From: OFTM382 sp964352615
GTDB taxonomy: Bacteria; Planctomycetota; Phycisphaerae; Phycisphaerales; UBA1924
DNA: 22,384 nt
Assembly (NCBI GenBank): GCA_964352615.1
Contig: CAYGSG010000043.1
Location: 1 to 22,384 of the forward strand
Reading direction: 5' to 3'
Shown: positions 15,201-21,358 of the stretch, piece by piece
Layout of the letters: every line of letters begins with the position of its first letter
Numbering within the stretch: the stretch's first letter is position 1
Position numbers and translations under genes: made by a program
Notes under the pieces: model-generated
Seen by the model: the letters and a program-made list of their open reading frames with translations, nothing else
What the model was told of the DNA's origin: nothing
Databases searched by the model: none

Positions 15201-15584
15201 GTGGAATCAAATCGAACGGAGCGAGCAAGACAGCTTCGTGCGGACCAGACACCGCCGGAGGGCATCTTGTGGTCGAAGCTCCGCGATCGGCAGCTCGGCG
15301 GGTACAAGTTCCGCCGCCAGCAGCCCATCGGACCGTACGTCGCGGATTTCTATTGTGCCGAGGCAGCGCTGGTCGTCGAGATCGACGGCCGCATGCACGA
15401 CCCGGGCCATGACCAACGCCGCGACGCGTGGATGGCAGCACGCGGCATCATGACGCTGCGCTTCACCGCTTCGCTTCTATCAAAGGACATCGACACCGTG
15501 CTGCACAACATTCTGCACCACGCACGCCAACGCTCCGCGCAGCACCCACCCAACGAGCAAGCACGAACCTCCCTCTCCCCTTGA
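15201..15584 (+). CDS. DUF559-domain endonuclease-like protein inside an inverted repeat
   Basis: A 127-residue protein of the DUF559 family, small proteins related to Vsr-type and PD-(D/E)XK endonucleases. The start is GTG 15201 with AGGA 7 bases upstream. The core reads EGILWSKLRDRQLGGYKFRR, PIGPYVADF, ALVVEIDGRMHD, AWMAARGIMTLRF. Candidate active-site residues are Glu20, Asp49, Glu60 and Asp62. The last five residues (TSLSP) and the TGA stop come from repeat copy C, so the repeat completes the gene. It is the only plus-strand gene between atpG and 20032, and is enclosed by perfect 38-bp inverted repeats, as a mobile unit would be. Nuclease activity is inferred from the family; whether it cuts or mobilises its own repeats is unknown. 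Confidence 0.85.
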   Translation: MESNRTERARQLRADQTPPEGILWSKLRDRQLGGYKFRRQQPIGPYVADFYCAEAALVVEIDGRMHDPGHDQRRDAWMAARGIMTLRFTASLLSKDIDTVLHNILHHARQRSAQHPPNEQARTSLSP

Positions 15585-15605
15585 GGGAGAGGGCTGGGGT
15601 GAGGG
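15568..15605 (+). repeat. 38-bp terminal inverted repeat, copy C
   Basis: Perfect inverted partner of 15133-15170. It overlaps the 3' end of the DUF559 gene and supplies its stop codon at 15582-15584. The internal stem CCCTCTCCC/GGGAGAGGG (15571-15579 with 15585-15593) could also end the transcript. No duplicated target site is visible outside the two repeats. Confidence 0.95.
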
Positions 15606-15704
15606 AGCCCCTTTCTTGAGGGCAGATATCCACCCCGGCGGAGGTATCTTTACTCGATCTCCCAATGCGACGAACCGTGCTTATATGTCTCTCTGCAACC
15701 CGTA

Positions 15705-16547
15705 CTAGAATGGCAAGTCGTCGACCTCGGACGACACATTGCTGACTCGAGTTGCCACAGCAGCTTCAAGCGACCTTAGCATCTGGAGAACCAGCGGACT
15801 CATCTCAACATCCATCCGAGATGTGCGAAGCACGTGCCTCGCCGCTGGCAGAAAATCACTAATGAACTGTGCATACTGTTCAGGACTTGCGATCGTTTCT
15901 ACGTCGGTCGCAAATTCGTGAACAGAGTGAATTAGATCCGCAAGCGCCCTGCCGCTTGCGCCTCCTCGCGGAGATGGCCTTGCACTGACTCTTGTAAGCT
16001 CCAATAACTCTTCCAAAATACTTCGATCTGTCCTATGAGGCAACGCATCTGTAGATGACTCACTGTCCAATATCTGCGCGACCTTCTCTTCCAAACGTGG
16101 CCACCACATCTCGAACACATCATCAAACGTGGAGTCCAATAGTTTTGCATCGCCACCTTCAGCATTAATGGATCGTGTAAGTTTCTTGAACTCTGATTTC
16201 TCAAACTTAGTATGCTGAAAGAGCGTGAGCGGACCAGTTATATCTGAACTGTCGACTCCAAACAGCAGAGTCATTACCTTCGACTTGTCGAAGCTTTTTG
16301 ACAGAGCACCCGCTTCAAACAAAAGCCAGGGGCGATCCAAGTTTTCACGAGTCAGGCAGACGATCCCAACACGACACTCATCTAACTCAGAAGTGACATC
16401 CTGTACCCACCTTGTGCCCTTTTCCACATCATCAGGCGTAAAGTATGGCGTGACAAACTGCAGCGCTCCCGGAAGCCAGTGACGAACTGCTTCGCCCAGT
16501 TGTTTGCTACGATCACCGGACCAACTGATGAACACTTTGGTAGGCAT
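15705..16547 (-). CDS. Stand-alone TIR-domain protein, probable NAD-cleaving defence effector
   Basis: A 280-residue protein starting at ATG 16547, where GAGG lies 9 bases upstream and MPTKVFISWSGDRSKQLGEA is the canonical TIR N-terminus. The open frame to 16589 begins inside the predicted promoter. The TIR domain covers about residues 1-150: strand A VFISWSGD, then FTPDDVEKGTRW, the strand C region CRVGIVCLTRENL, and DRPWLLFEAGALSKS with Glu78 at the position of the catalytic Glu of NAD-hydrolysing TIR domains. FEMWWPRLEEKV closes it. The remaining 130 residues are helical, without a recognised sensor. Many bacterial TIR proteins deplete NAD upon phage infection, usually with a partner sensor; none is visible here. 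GC is clearly lower than in all neighbours and rare codons are common, a sign of horizontal transfer. Confidence 0.88.
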   Translation of the reverse strand: MPTKVFISWSGDRSKQLGEAVRHWLPGALQFVTPYFTPDDVEKGTRWVQDVTSELDECRVGIVCLTRENLDRPWLLFEAGALSKSFDKSKVMTLLFGVDSSDITGPLTLFQHTKFEKSEFKKLTRSINAEGGDAKLLDSTFDDVFEMWWPRLEEKVAQILDSESSTDALPHRTDRSILEELLELTRVSARPSPRGGASGRALADLIHSVHEFATDVETIASPEQYAQFISDFLPAARHVLRTSRMDVEMSPLVLQMLRSLEAAVATRVSNVSSEVDDLPF

Positions 16548-16584
16548 TTCTTGCTTCCTCTGGTGTAGGCCTTCGCCACTGTTC

Positions 16585-16614
16585 AGCATACTCGGCGTCA
16601 GCCCAGCCCCTCAA
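16585..16614 (-). promoter_or_regulatory. Promoter of the TIR gene
   Basis: On the minus strand TTGAGG (16614-16609), an 18-base spacer and TATGCT (16590-16585). It overlaps the 3' end of coaD and would give a leader of about 30 bases containing the ribosome site, so the TIR gene need not depend on coaD transcription. Confidence 0.5.
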
Positions 16615-17092
16615 ACACAACCCCCGGCACGTAGCCGCGCACCACATCCTCCCACCCTCGGGGGCCGATCATGCCCTTGACGAAGCTCGACGAGATCTCG
16701 CACAGCTCCCGTGGCGGCATCAGAAACACCGTCGTCAGGCCCGCCTGCAGATCCGCGTTGATGTACCGCATGCCCCGCTCGTAGCGGTAGTCGTCCTCGT
16801 CGCGGATGCCACGCACGATGAACGTCGCGCCGACACTCGCCGCGTACCGCGCGAGGAACTCGTTCTGCAGGCACGCGACCTCGACGTTGGCGTGCTGCTT
16901 GCAGATGGCTTCGAGCCACGCGGCCCGTTGGCTGAGCGGGTAGGTGTAGCTCTTCTCGGGGTTCTCAGCCGCCGCGACGATGAGCCGGTCGCACAGCCGC
17001 GCGGCCTGCTCGATCATCCAGACGTGGCCGTTGGTCGGCGGATCAAAGCTGCCGGCGTAGACCGCTGTGTGGTTCGAGTGGGTAGTGGGCAT
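16598..17092 (-). CDS. coaD: Phosphopantetheine adenylyltransferase
   Basis: CoaD transfers an adenylyl group from ATP to 4'-phosphopantetheine, the fourth step of coenzyme A synthesis, in the cytoplasm. The protein has 164 residues, typical for the family. It shows AVYAGSFDPPTNGH with the nucleotidyl-transferase TxGH motif at residues 20-23, NPEKSYTYPLSQR, FIVRGIRDEDDYRYE and the late ISSSFVK (133-139), where most homologues have ISSTxVR. ATG 17092 is chosen; a TTG five codons upstream is possible but has no ribosome site either. Downstream, 50 bases separate it from the foreign-looking TIR gene, so coaD borders the accessory pocket. Confidence 0.95.
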   Translation of the reverse strand: MPTTHSNHTAVYAGSFDPPTNGHVWMIEQAARLCDRLIVAAAENPEKSYTYPLSQRAAWLEAICKQHANVEVACLQNEFLARYAASVGATFIVRGIRDEDDYRYERGMRYINADLQAGLTTVFLMPPRELCEISSSFVKGMIGPRGWEDVVRGYVPGVVFEGLG

Positions 17093-17107
17093 TGGGTGTC
17101 CAACCAA

Positions 17108-17170
17108 GAGAACACGAGGAGAGTGAACGCAGAGAGCGCAGAGTGAATCGCGGAGACGCGGAGAACGGAA
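17108..17170. repeat. Purine-rich GCAGAG/GCGGAG intergenic repeat
   Basis: Repeated GCAGAG, GCGGAGACGCGGAG units lie between the two amidohydrolase genes' end and coaD. It resembles the segment before 14956 (GCAAAGACGCAGAGG) and probably belongs to the same dispersed repeat type. The purine-rich run continues to about 17240, right up to the stop of the gene ending at 17243. Confidence 0.5.
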
Positions 17171-17242
17171 CCAGACAAAGAACCGGAGAAGAGAAACGAG
17201 AAAATGGAAAGAGGGAACGAGGGAAAGAGAGAAAGAGAGAGC

Positions 17243-18571
17243 CTATCGCTGCTCGGGCCCGCCCGCGCCGGGGTAGCCGATCACATAGTCCTGTTCGCCC
17301 GGGAAGAACACGCCCTCGATCAGCGTGCCCACGCAGTGCGTGGTGTACTCGAACGGGTCGCCGTCGTACATGGCGATGTCGCCGTCCTTGCCGACCTCGA
17401 TGGAACCGATGCGGTCCTCAAGCCCGAGCATGCTCGCAGCGGTGGATGTAATAAGACGCAGCCCCGCCTCGCGATCAAGCCCACCGAGGCCTACCGCGAC
17501 CGCCGCCTCGAACAGAATCACGCGCACCTTGGGCACGTACGCCTCGTAGCCGGTCTGCATGCCGAACGTAACGCCCGCGTCGGTGAAGATCTTGGCGGTC
17601 TCGAGCGTGCCGTTGGCGGCCTCGCCCACGTACCGGCCCATCGCGGGCCGCAGCAGCACCGGGTTGCCCGCCGCCGCAAGCTCGCTGGCCATCAGGTGGC
17701 CCTCGGCGGCCGAGTCGATCCACACCCGGATGCCAAACTCATCGCCCAGCCGCAGGGCGCTGGCGATGTCCTGCATCTTGTCCGCCGTGATGATCAACGG
17801 CGTGTCGCCCGCGAGCACCGAAGCCAGCGCTTCAAGCTTGAGGTCGCGCGCAGGCGGCGCCTTGTCCTTCTTTTCTTCGCCCCCCTCACCGTCTCCGCCA
17901 TCTTCGCCTGTTTCTTCGGCTTCACTGCTCTCGCCCGCGCCGCTGTGCTTTTTGGCGTACGCCTGAGCCTTAAACAGCTCCTCGCGCAGCATGGCGATCT
18001 GCTTGCCCCGTGTGCCGGGCGATTTGCCGCCGCCCTCGGTCGCACTCGACCCGAGCGTCGCGGTCACGGCAAACTCAGGCGTGACCACCGCATCATCGAT
18101 GGTGTCGCCGCGCGTCTTGACGATGACCGTCTGCCCCGTGATGAGCTTGCCCGGCGCGTGGCCCGTGTGCACGGTTGTCACACCAAACGAACGCAGGTAC
18201 CCAACCAACGGCTCGCGCGGGTTGTAGGCATCGAACGCGCGCAGCTCCGGCTGGATCGGGCTCGATGTTTCGAGCACGTCCTGGTCGTGATCCACGTTGT
18301 ACATGCCGCTGAGGCCCGCAGTCGATCGCACATCGATCAACCCCGGCATCGCAAACGCGCATTCATGCACCGTGTACCCGTTGGGAACCGGCGTGGAAGC
18401 AGCAGGCCCGACCGCGGTGATCTTCCCCTCGGCATTGATGAGCACCACGCCATCGCTGATCGGCCCTCCATCCATCGTGTACAGCGTCTGCGCCCGAACC
18501 GCGACCTGAGCAGAAGCAGCCGTTGCGATGAGAACACCTAAGACACTCGCGAACTTACTTAGCATGCTCAT
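17243..18571 (-). CDS. Exported amidohydrolase-like protein without metal ligands (pseudoenzyme)
   Basis: A 442-residue protein with a signal peptide (MSMLSKFASVLGVLIATAAS, then AQ) and the amidohydrolase-family plan, closest in layout to imidazolonepropionase-like members. The composite beta-sandwich part (VAVRAQTLYTMDGGPISDGV) and the C-terminal ITSTAASMLGLEDRIGSIEV, GKDGDIAMYDGDP are normal. The metal site is not: the HxH after PGLID is replaced by DVRST (residues 80-84), the central His cluster of its neighbour by IITADKMQDI, the His pair by IWIDSAA, and the HTDD by MQTGYEA. An acidic insert (about residues 205-230, Glu/Gly/Asp-rich) is unique to this copy. Its ATG overlaps the stop of the preceding gene as ATGA, so both are made together; a structural partner role is likely, by inference. 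Confidence 0.85.
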   Translation of the reverse strand: MSMLSKFASVLGVLIATAASAQVAVRAQTLYTMDGGPISDGVVLINAEGKITAVGPAASTPVPNGYTVHECAFAMPGLIDVRSTAGLSGMYNVDHDQDVLETSSPIQPELRAFDAYNPREPLVGYLRSFGVTTVHTGHAPGKLITGQTVIVKTRGDTIDDAVVTPEFAVTATLGSSATEGGGKSPGTRGKQIAMLREELFKAQAYAKKHSGAGESSEAEETGEDGGDGEGGEEKKDKAPPARDLKLEALASVLAGDTPLIITADKMQDIASALRLGDEFGIRVWIDSAAEGHLMASELAAAGNPVLLRPAMGRYVGEAANGTLETAKIFTDAGVTFGMQTGYEAYVPKVRVILFEAAVAVGLGGLDREAGLRLITSTAASMLGLEDRIGSIEVGKDGDIAMYDGDPFEYTTHCVGTLIEGVFFPGEQDYVIGYPGAGGPEQR

Positions 18572-19938
18572 TCGGCACCTCCCGTCTTAGCAGCCTGCAC
18601 CTCGGCGTCGTAACAACAGAAGTAAGGCTCCGTGTCGTTCGCCGCCCCATACCCGCCGACAGCAAACAGCCGGTCCTCGTCCCTCGACCTATCAAACGCA
18701 AGATCGCCCTCGACCCACGTCTGCTCCACCACCGTGTACACACTCAGCGGGTCGCCGCTCAGCACCACCACATCCGCGTCTTTGCCCACGGTCAATGACC
18801 CAAGCCGTTCATCGAGGTCCAGCAGCTCAGCACCCGTCAGCGTGATCGCTCGCAGCGCACCCTCGCGCGTCATGCCGCCCCGCACCGCGAACGCCGCCAT
18901 CCGCATGAACAGCCGGCTGTCGACAATCCAGTCGTCCGTGTGTACCACCGTCTTAACGCCCGCACGCTCAAGAATCCCCGGCGTCTCGAACCGCAGCCCC
19001 ACCGCCTCGTGCTTGCCGCCCGGCGAATCAACCAGGATCGCGCTCACGCCAACACCCGCCTCTGCGATCTCGTCGGCGACGAGCCAGCCGTCGCTGACGT
19101 GGTGCAGCACAACCCGGAACCCAAACTCCTTGGCCAGCCGCAGCACCGTGATGATGTCGTCGTGCCGGTGCGTGTGATGATGCACCACACGCTTGCCTTC
19201 CAGCACCTCAACCAGCGTTTCCATATCCAGGTCCCGCGCGGGCGCCTTATCAGGATCATCCTCGGCCTTGGCGAGCTTGGCCTGGTACTCCTGCGCCTTG
19301 ATGAACTTCTCCCGCACCAGGAACGCGCTTCGCCCGCGTGTTCCGGGGAACGCTCCTTCGCTGGCGCGCTGGCTGTTGGTTCCGTTGGCCATCTTGAGCC
19401 CGCCGGTGGGCTCGCCTGCGTCATCGAAGATGGTGATGTCGTCGATCGTCTTGACCTCACCCCCGTAACGCAGCTTCAGATACGCCGTCTGCCCGCTCGA
19501 TAAATGCCCCGAGCCGGGCATGACGTTGATCGTCGTAAGCCCTCCAGAAAGCGCGCGCTTGAAGCCGCTGCTCAGCACGTTGAGCGAATCACGAATCCGA
19601 ACCCCCGGCTGGATCGGTCCGCTGCCGTCCGCACCGCCAAACCCGCCGATATGACTGTGCGTGTCCACTAGCCCGGGCATGATCACCTTGCCCTCGCAAT
19701 CCACCTCAGTCCGTTCCACTTCATTGAATGTCCCAGACTCAATCCATCGCTGCGGCGATCCCTCACCGACCGCGATGATGTGTCCCTCATGCATGATGAC
19801 GTAGCCCCGCTCGATCTCAGGCCCGTCGATCGGGATGATCCGCGCGTTGACGAGCACCACCGGCTCCGCCTGGGACCATGCCACAGACGCACAGCAACAG
19901 GCCAACACCGCCGAACAGATTGAAGCAAGTCGTTTCAC
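18568..19938 (-). CDS. Exported metal-dependent amidohydrolase
   Basis: A 456-residue secreted amidohydrolase of the imidazolonepropionase-like group. The start is GTG 19938 because GGAGGT lies 7-8 bases upstream; another GTG at 19965 has no such site. The signal peptide is MKRLASICSAVLACCCASVA, then WSQ. Metal ligands are intact: PGLVDTHSH with His94 and His96, a His-rich HHHTHRHDD at 253-261, LHH at 278-280, and HTDDW with Asp335. The C-terminus has the standard LDERLGSLTVGKDADVVVLS, GDPLSVYT. Substrate is not deducible; family members hydrolyse amide or related bonds in peptides and heterocycles. It overlaps by four bases (ATGA) the gene for a diverged copy lacking these ligands, with matching landmarks such as PGTRGxxxxxxREExxKAQ in both, so the pair arose by tandem duplication. 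Confidence 0.9.
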   Translation of the reverse strand: MKRLASICSAVLACCCASVAWSQAEPVVLVNARIIPIDGPEIERGYVIMHEGHIIAVGEGSPQRWIESGTFNEVERTEVDCEGKVIMPGLVDTHSHIGGFGGADGSGPIQPGVRIRDSLNVLSSGFKRALSGGLTTINVMPGSGHLSSGQTAYLKLRYGGEVKTIDDITIFDDAGEPTGGLKMANGTNSQRASEGAFPGTRGRSAFLVREKFIKAQEYQAKLAKAEDDPDKAPARDLDMETLVEVLEGKRVVHHHTHRHDDIITVLRLAKEFGFRVVLHHVSDGWLVADEIAEAGVGVSAILVDSPGGKHEAVGLRFETPGILERAGVKTVVHTDDWIVDSRLFMRMAAFAVRGGMTREGALRAITLTGAELLDLDERLGSLTVGKDADVVVLSGDPLSVYTVVEQTWVEGDLAFDRSRDEDRLFAVGGYGAANDTEPYFCCYDAEVQAAKTGGAE

Positions 19939-19940
19939 AA

Positions 19941-19949
19941 TCAGCACCT
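19941..19949 (-). promoter_or_regulatory. Shine-Dalgarno site deciding the GTG start at 19938
   Basis: On the minus strand GGAGGT precedes GTG 19938 by 7-8 bases. It is one of the few full-consensus sites in the window and places the start directly before the signal peptide. Confidence 0.75.
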
Positions 19950-20019
19950 CCAGGCCAGCGAGCACCGCCAGCGGTCCGCCAGTCTACCCAAACCCGCCAA
20001 GCCAGTGCCCGCCGCGTGG

Positions 20020-20025
20020 TAGACT
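20020..20025 (+). promoter_or_regulatory. Putative -10 element before the small lipoprotein gene
   Basis: TAGACT ends 6 bases before ATG 20032, in the sequence GGTAGACTC that occurs again at 20309-20317. No ribosome site is present, which suggests a leaderless mRNA. Confidence 0.4.
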
Positions 20026-20031
20026 CCGCAC

Positions 20032-20298
20032 ATGAAGACCAAACCCCATACCCGTCAAGCCCTCGCTGCCCTCACCGCACTCGCCCTGCTCGCACTCACC
20101 GGCTGCTCCGACGTCCAGACCCTGCGGATCACCAACACATCGGCAGTGCCCATGGCCTTCACCCAGGCCGCCGGCGACGACGACCTCAAGGCCGCCACCG
20201 GCACCCTCCAGCCGGGCCAGTCCATGACCGTCACCATCCGCGAGAACGAATCCATCACCCTCCCGGGCGCGCTGACCATCAAACTGCTTGGAGATTGA
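20032..20298 (+). CDS. Small lipoprotein, function unknown
   Basis: An 88-residue protein with a lipoprotein signal peptide: basic start MKTKPHTRQ, hydrophobic ALAALTALALLA and lipobox LTGC, so Cys25 would be lipidated and the protein anchored to a membrane, with Ser-Asp next to it. The mature 64 residues are beta-rich (LRITNTSAVPMAFTQ, GTLQPGQSMTVTIREN, LPGALTIKLLGD) and resemble a small immunoglobulin-like or beta-sandwich domain; I do not recognise the family. It is divergent from the amidohydrolase operon (93 bases between starts) and is followed after 60 bases by the gene at 20359, which has its own promoter. The start is chosen by the signal peptide. Confidence 0.8.
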   Translation: MKTKPHTRQALAALTALALLALTGCSDVQTLRITNTSAVPMAFTQAAGDDDLKAATGTLQPGQSMTVTIRENESITLPGALTIKLLGD

Positions 20299-20316
20299 GG
20301 GGACGTCTGGTAGACT
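20288..20316 (+). promoter_or_regulatory. Promoter of the exported propeller-like gene
   Basis: TTGGAG (20288-20293), a 17-base spacer and TAGACT (20311-20316). The -35 overlaps the end of the lipoprotein gene. Transcription from about 20323 gives a leader of some 36 bases that holds AAGGAG (20344-20349), 9 bases before ATG 20359. Confidence 0.55.
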
Positions 20317-20358
20317 CGGGCCGGCCGGGCTTACGCCGTACCCAAGGAGCACACCACC

Positions 20359-21309
20359 ATGACCAGCATCAGAGTTCAGACCATGCTCGCCGCCGCTGTG
20401 TTATGGTCCACCAGCTCCGCTTCGGCACAGTTCGTGCTCGGCTACAGCGATAGCACAAATGCCGGAGCGCTGTTCAATGCTGCCGACGGGTCGCTCGTCG
20501 ATCCGACGTTCATCGAGGACGCCGCTCTTCGAACGTACGTCACCTCTCGAAAGACCATCGAAGTTGGCGACGAACTCTGGGCCGCTGACATTTCTAGAGA
20601 TCGGATATGGAGATTCGATCGAAACACACGCGCCTTGAAAGGCGAGATCCTCGGCGGTAACGAGAGTACGGTCGGCCAACTGCCCGGCATGCGTGGCCTC
20701 ACACAAGTGGGCTCCACTGTCTACGGAACGCTCTCCGATTCCAACGATACGTACCAGCAAGGAATTGTTGCGATCGATGTGAATACGCGGCAAGTAAACT
20801 GGAGCGTCCCGCTGCCCGTAACGGTTGGCTCTTTTGTGCTCGATGTTGTTCAACACCAGGGCGAGTTGCTGGTGAGCCGCACCTTCGATGAAACGTCACA
20901 CGTCATCGACCGATACGACCTCGATGGCAGTTACCTAGGGGTGTTTGCGGAGTCCAACGGCTCTGGCAACTTCAACTTTCCGGCGCAATTGGCGGTGGCA
21001 GACGATGGAAGCGTGTTCGTCACCAGCCCCATGGGCGACGCGACCGGTATCTACAAGTTCTCCGCGGACGGCACGCCGCTTGGGATCGTCGAGGCGGCGG
21101 GGCAACTCGCGTACGGCGTGGCGGTGCTTCCCGACGGAAGGCTCATGTGGAATCAGGGCGAGTTCCCCGGCGAACTGTACCTCGACGACTCCCTCGTCCA
21201 ATCGCTCAACATTAAACGCATGCTCTCGCCTCTAACGGTTCCCTCGCCGGGCGCGCTGGTCCTGTTCGGTGCTGCGTTTGCCCTCCCGAGGGCCAGGAGG
21301 CGCTGCTAG
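20359..21309 (+). CDS. Exported propeller-like protein with PEP-CTERM-like tail
   Basis: A 316-residue protein with a signal peptide (MTSIRVQTMLAAAVLWSTSS, cleavage near ASA/Q). The body has spaced short strands of the kind seen in beta-propeller or NHL-like proteins: ELWAADISRDRIWRFDRNT, GLTQVGSTVYGTLSDS, GIVAIDVNTRQVNWSVPL, QLAVADDGSVFVTSP, GIYKFSADGTPLG, GVAVLPDGRLMWN. The C-terminus VPSPGALVLFGAAFALPRAR, then RRC, is a sorting-type tail like those of the proteins at 5005 and 6420, but ends in Cys. The start is supported by AAGGAG 9 bases upstream. Function is unknown; binding or surface display is plausible. Codon use is a little less GC-rich than in the housekeeping genes. Confidence 0.82.
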   Translation: MTSIRVQTMLAAAVLWSTSSASAQFVLGYSDSTNAGALFNAADGSLVDPTFIEDAALRTYVTSRKTIEVGDELWAADISRDRIWRFDRNTRALKGEILGGNESTVGQLPGMRGLTQVGSTVYGTLSDSNDTYQQGIVAIDVNTRQVNWSVPLPVTVGSFVLDVVQHQGELLVSRTFDETSHVIDRYDLDGSYLGVFAESNGSGNFNFPAQLAVADDGSVFVTSPMGDATGIYKFSADGTPLGIVEAAGQLAYGVAVLPDGRLMWNQGEFPGELYLDDSLVQSLNIKRMLSPLTVPSPGALVLFGAAFALPRARRRC

Positions 21310-21358
21310 CAACCGACGGGTTCGTGTTCGCGTATCGACCTGTTGAAGGTGGTACGCC

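Noticed and set aside
14633..15328. Minus-strand frame with an Ala/Leu-rich stretch (GSQALALPVRAPVARVL)
   Set aside because: It passes through the GC-rich repeat, the CACAGAG repeat and the DUF559 start, with no ribosome site; at most it includes a remnant of a membrane protein.
15606..15704. Imperfect stem GATA...TATC near 15626-15650 after the TIR gene
   Set aside because: It has a mismatch and a bulge and no T-tract; too weak to call as a terminator.
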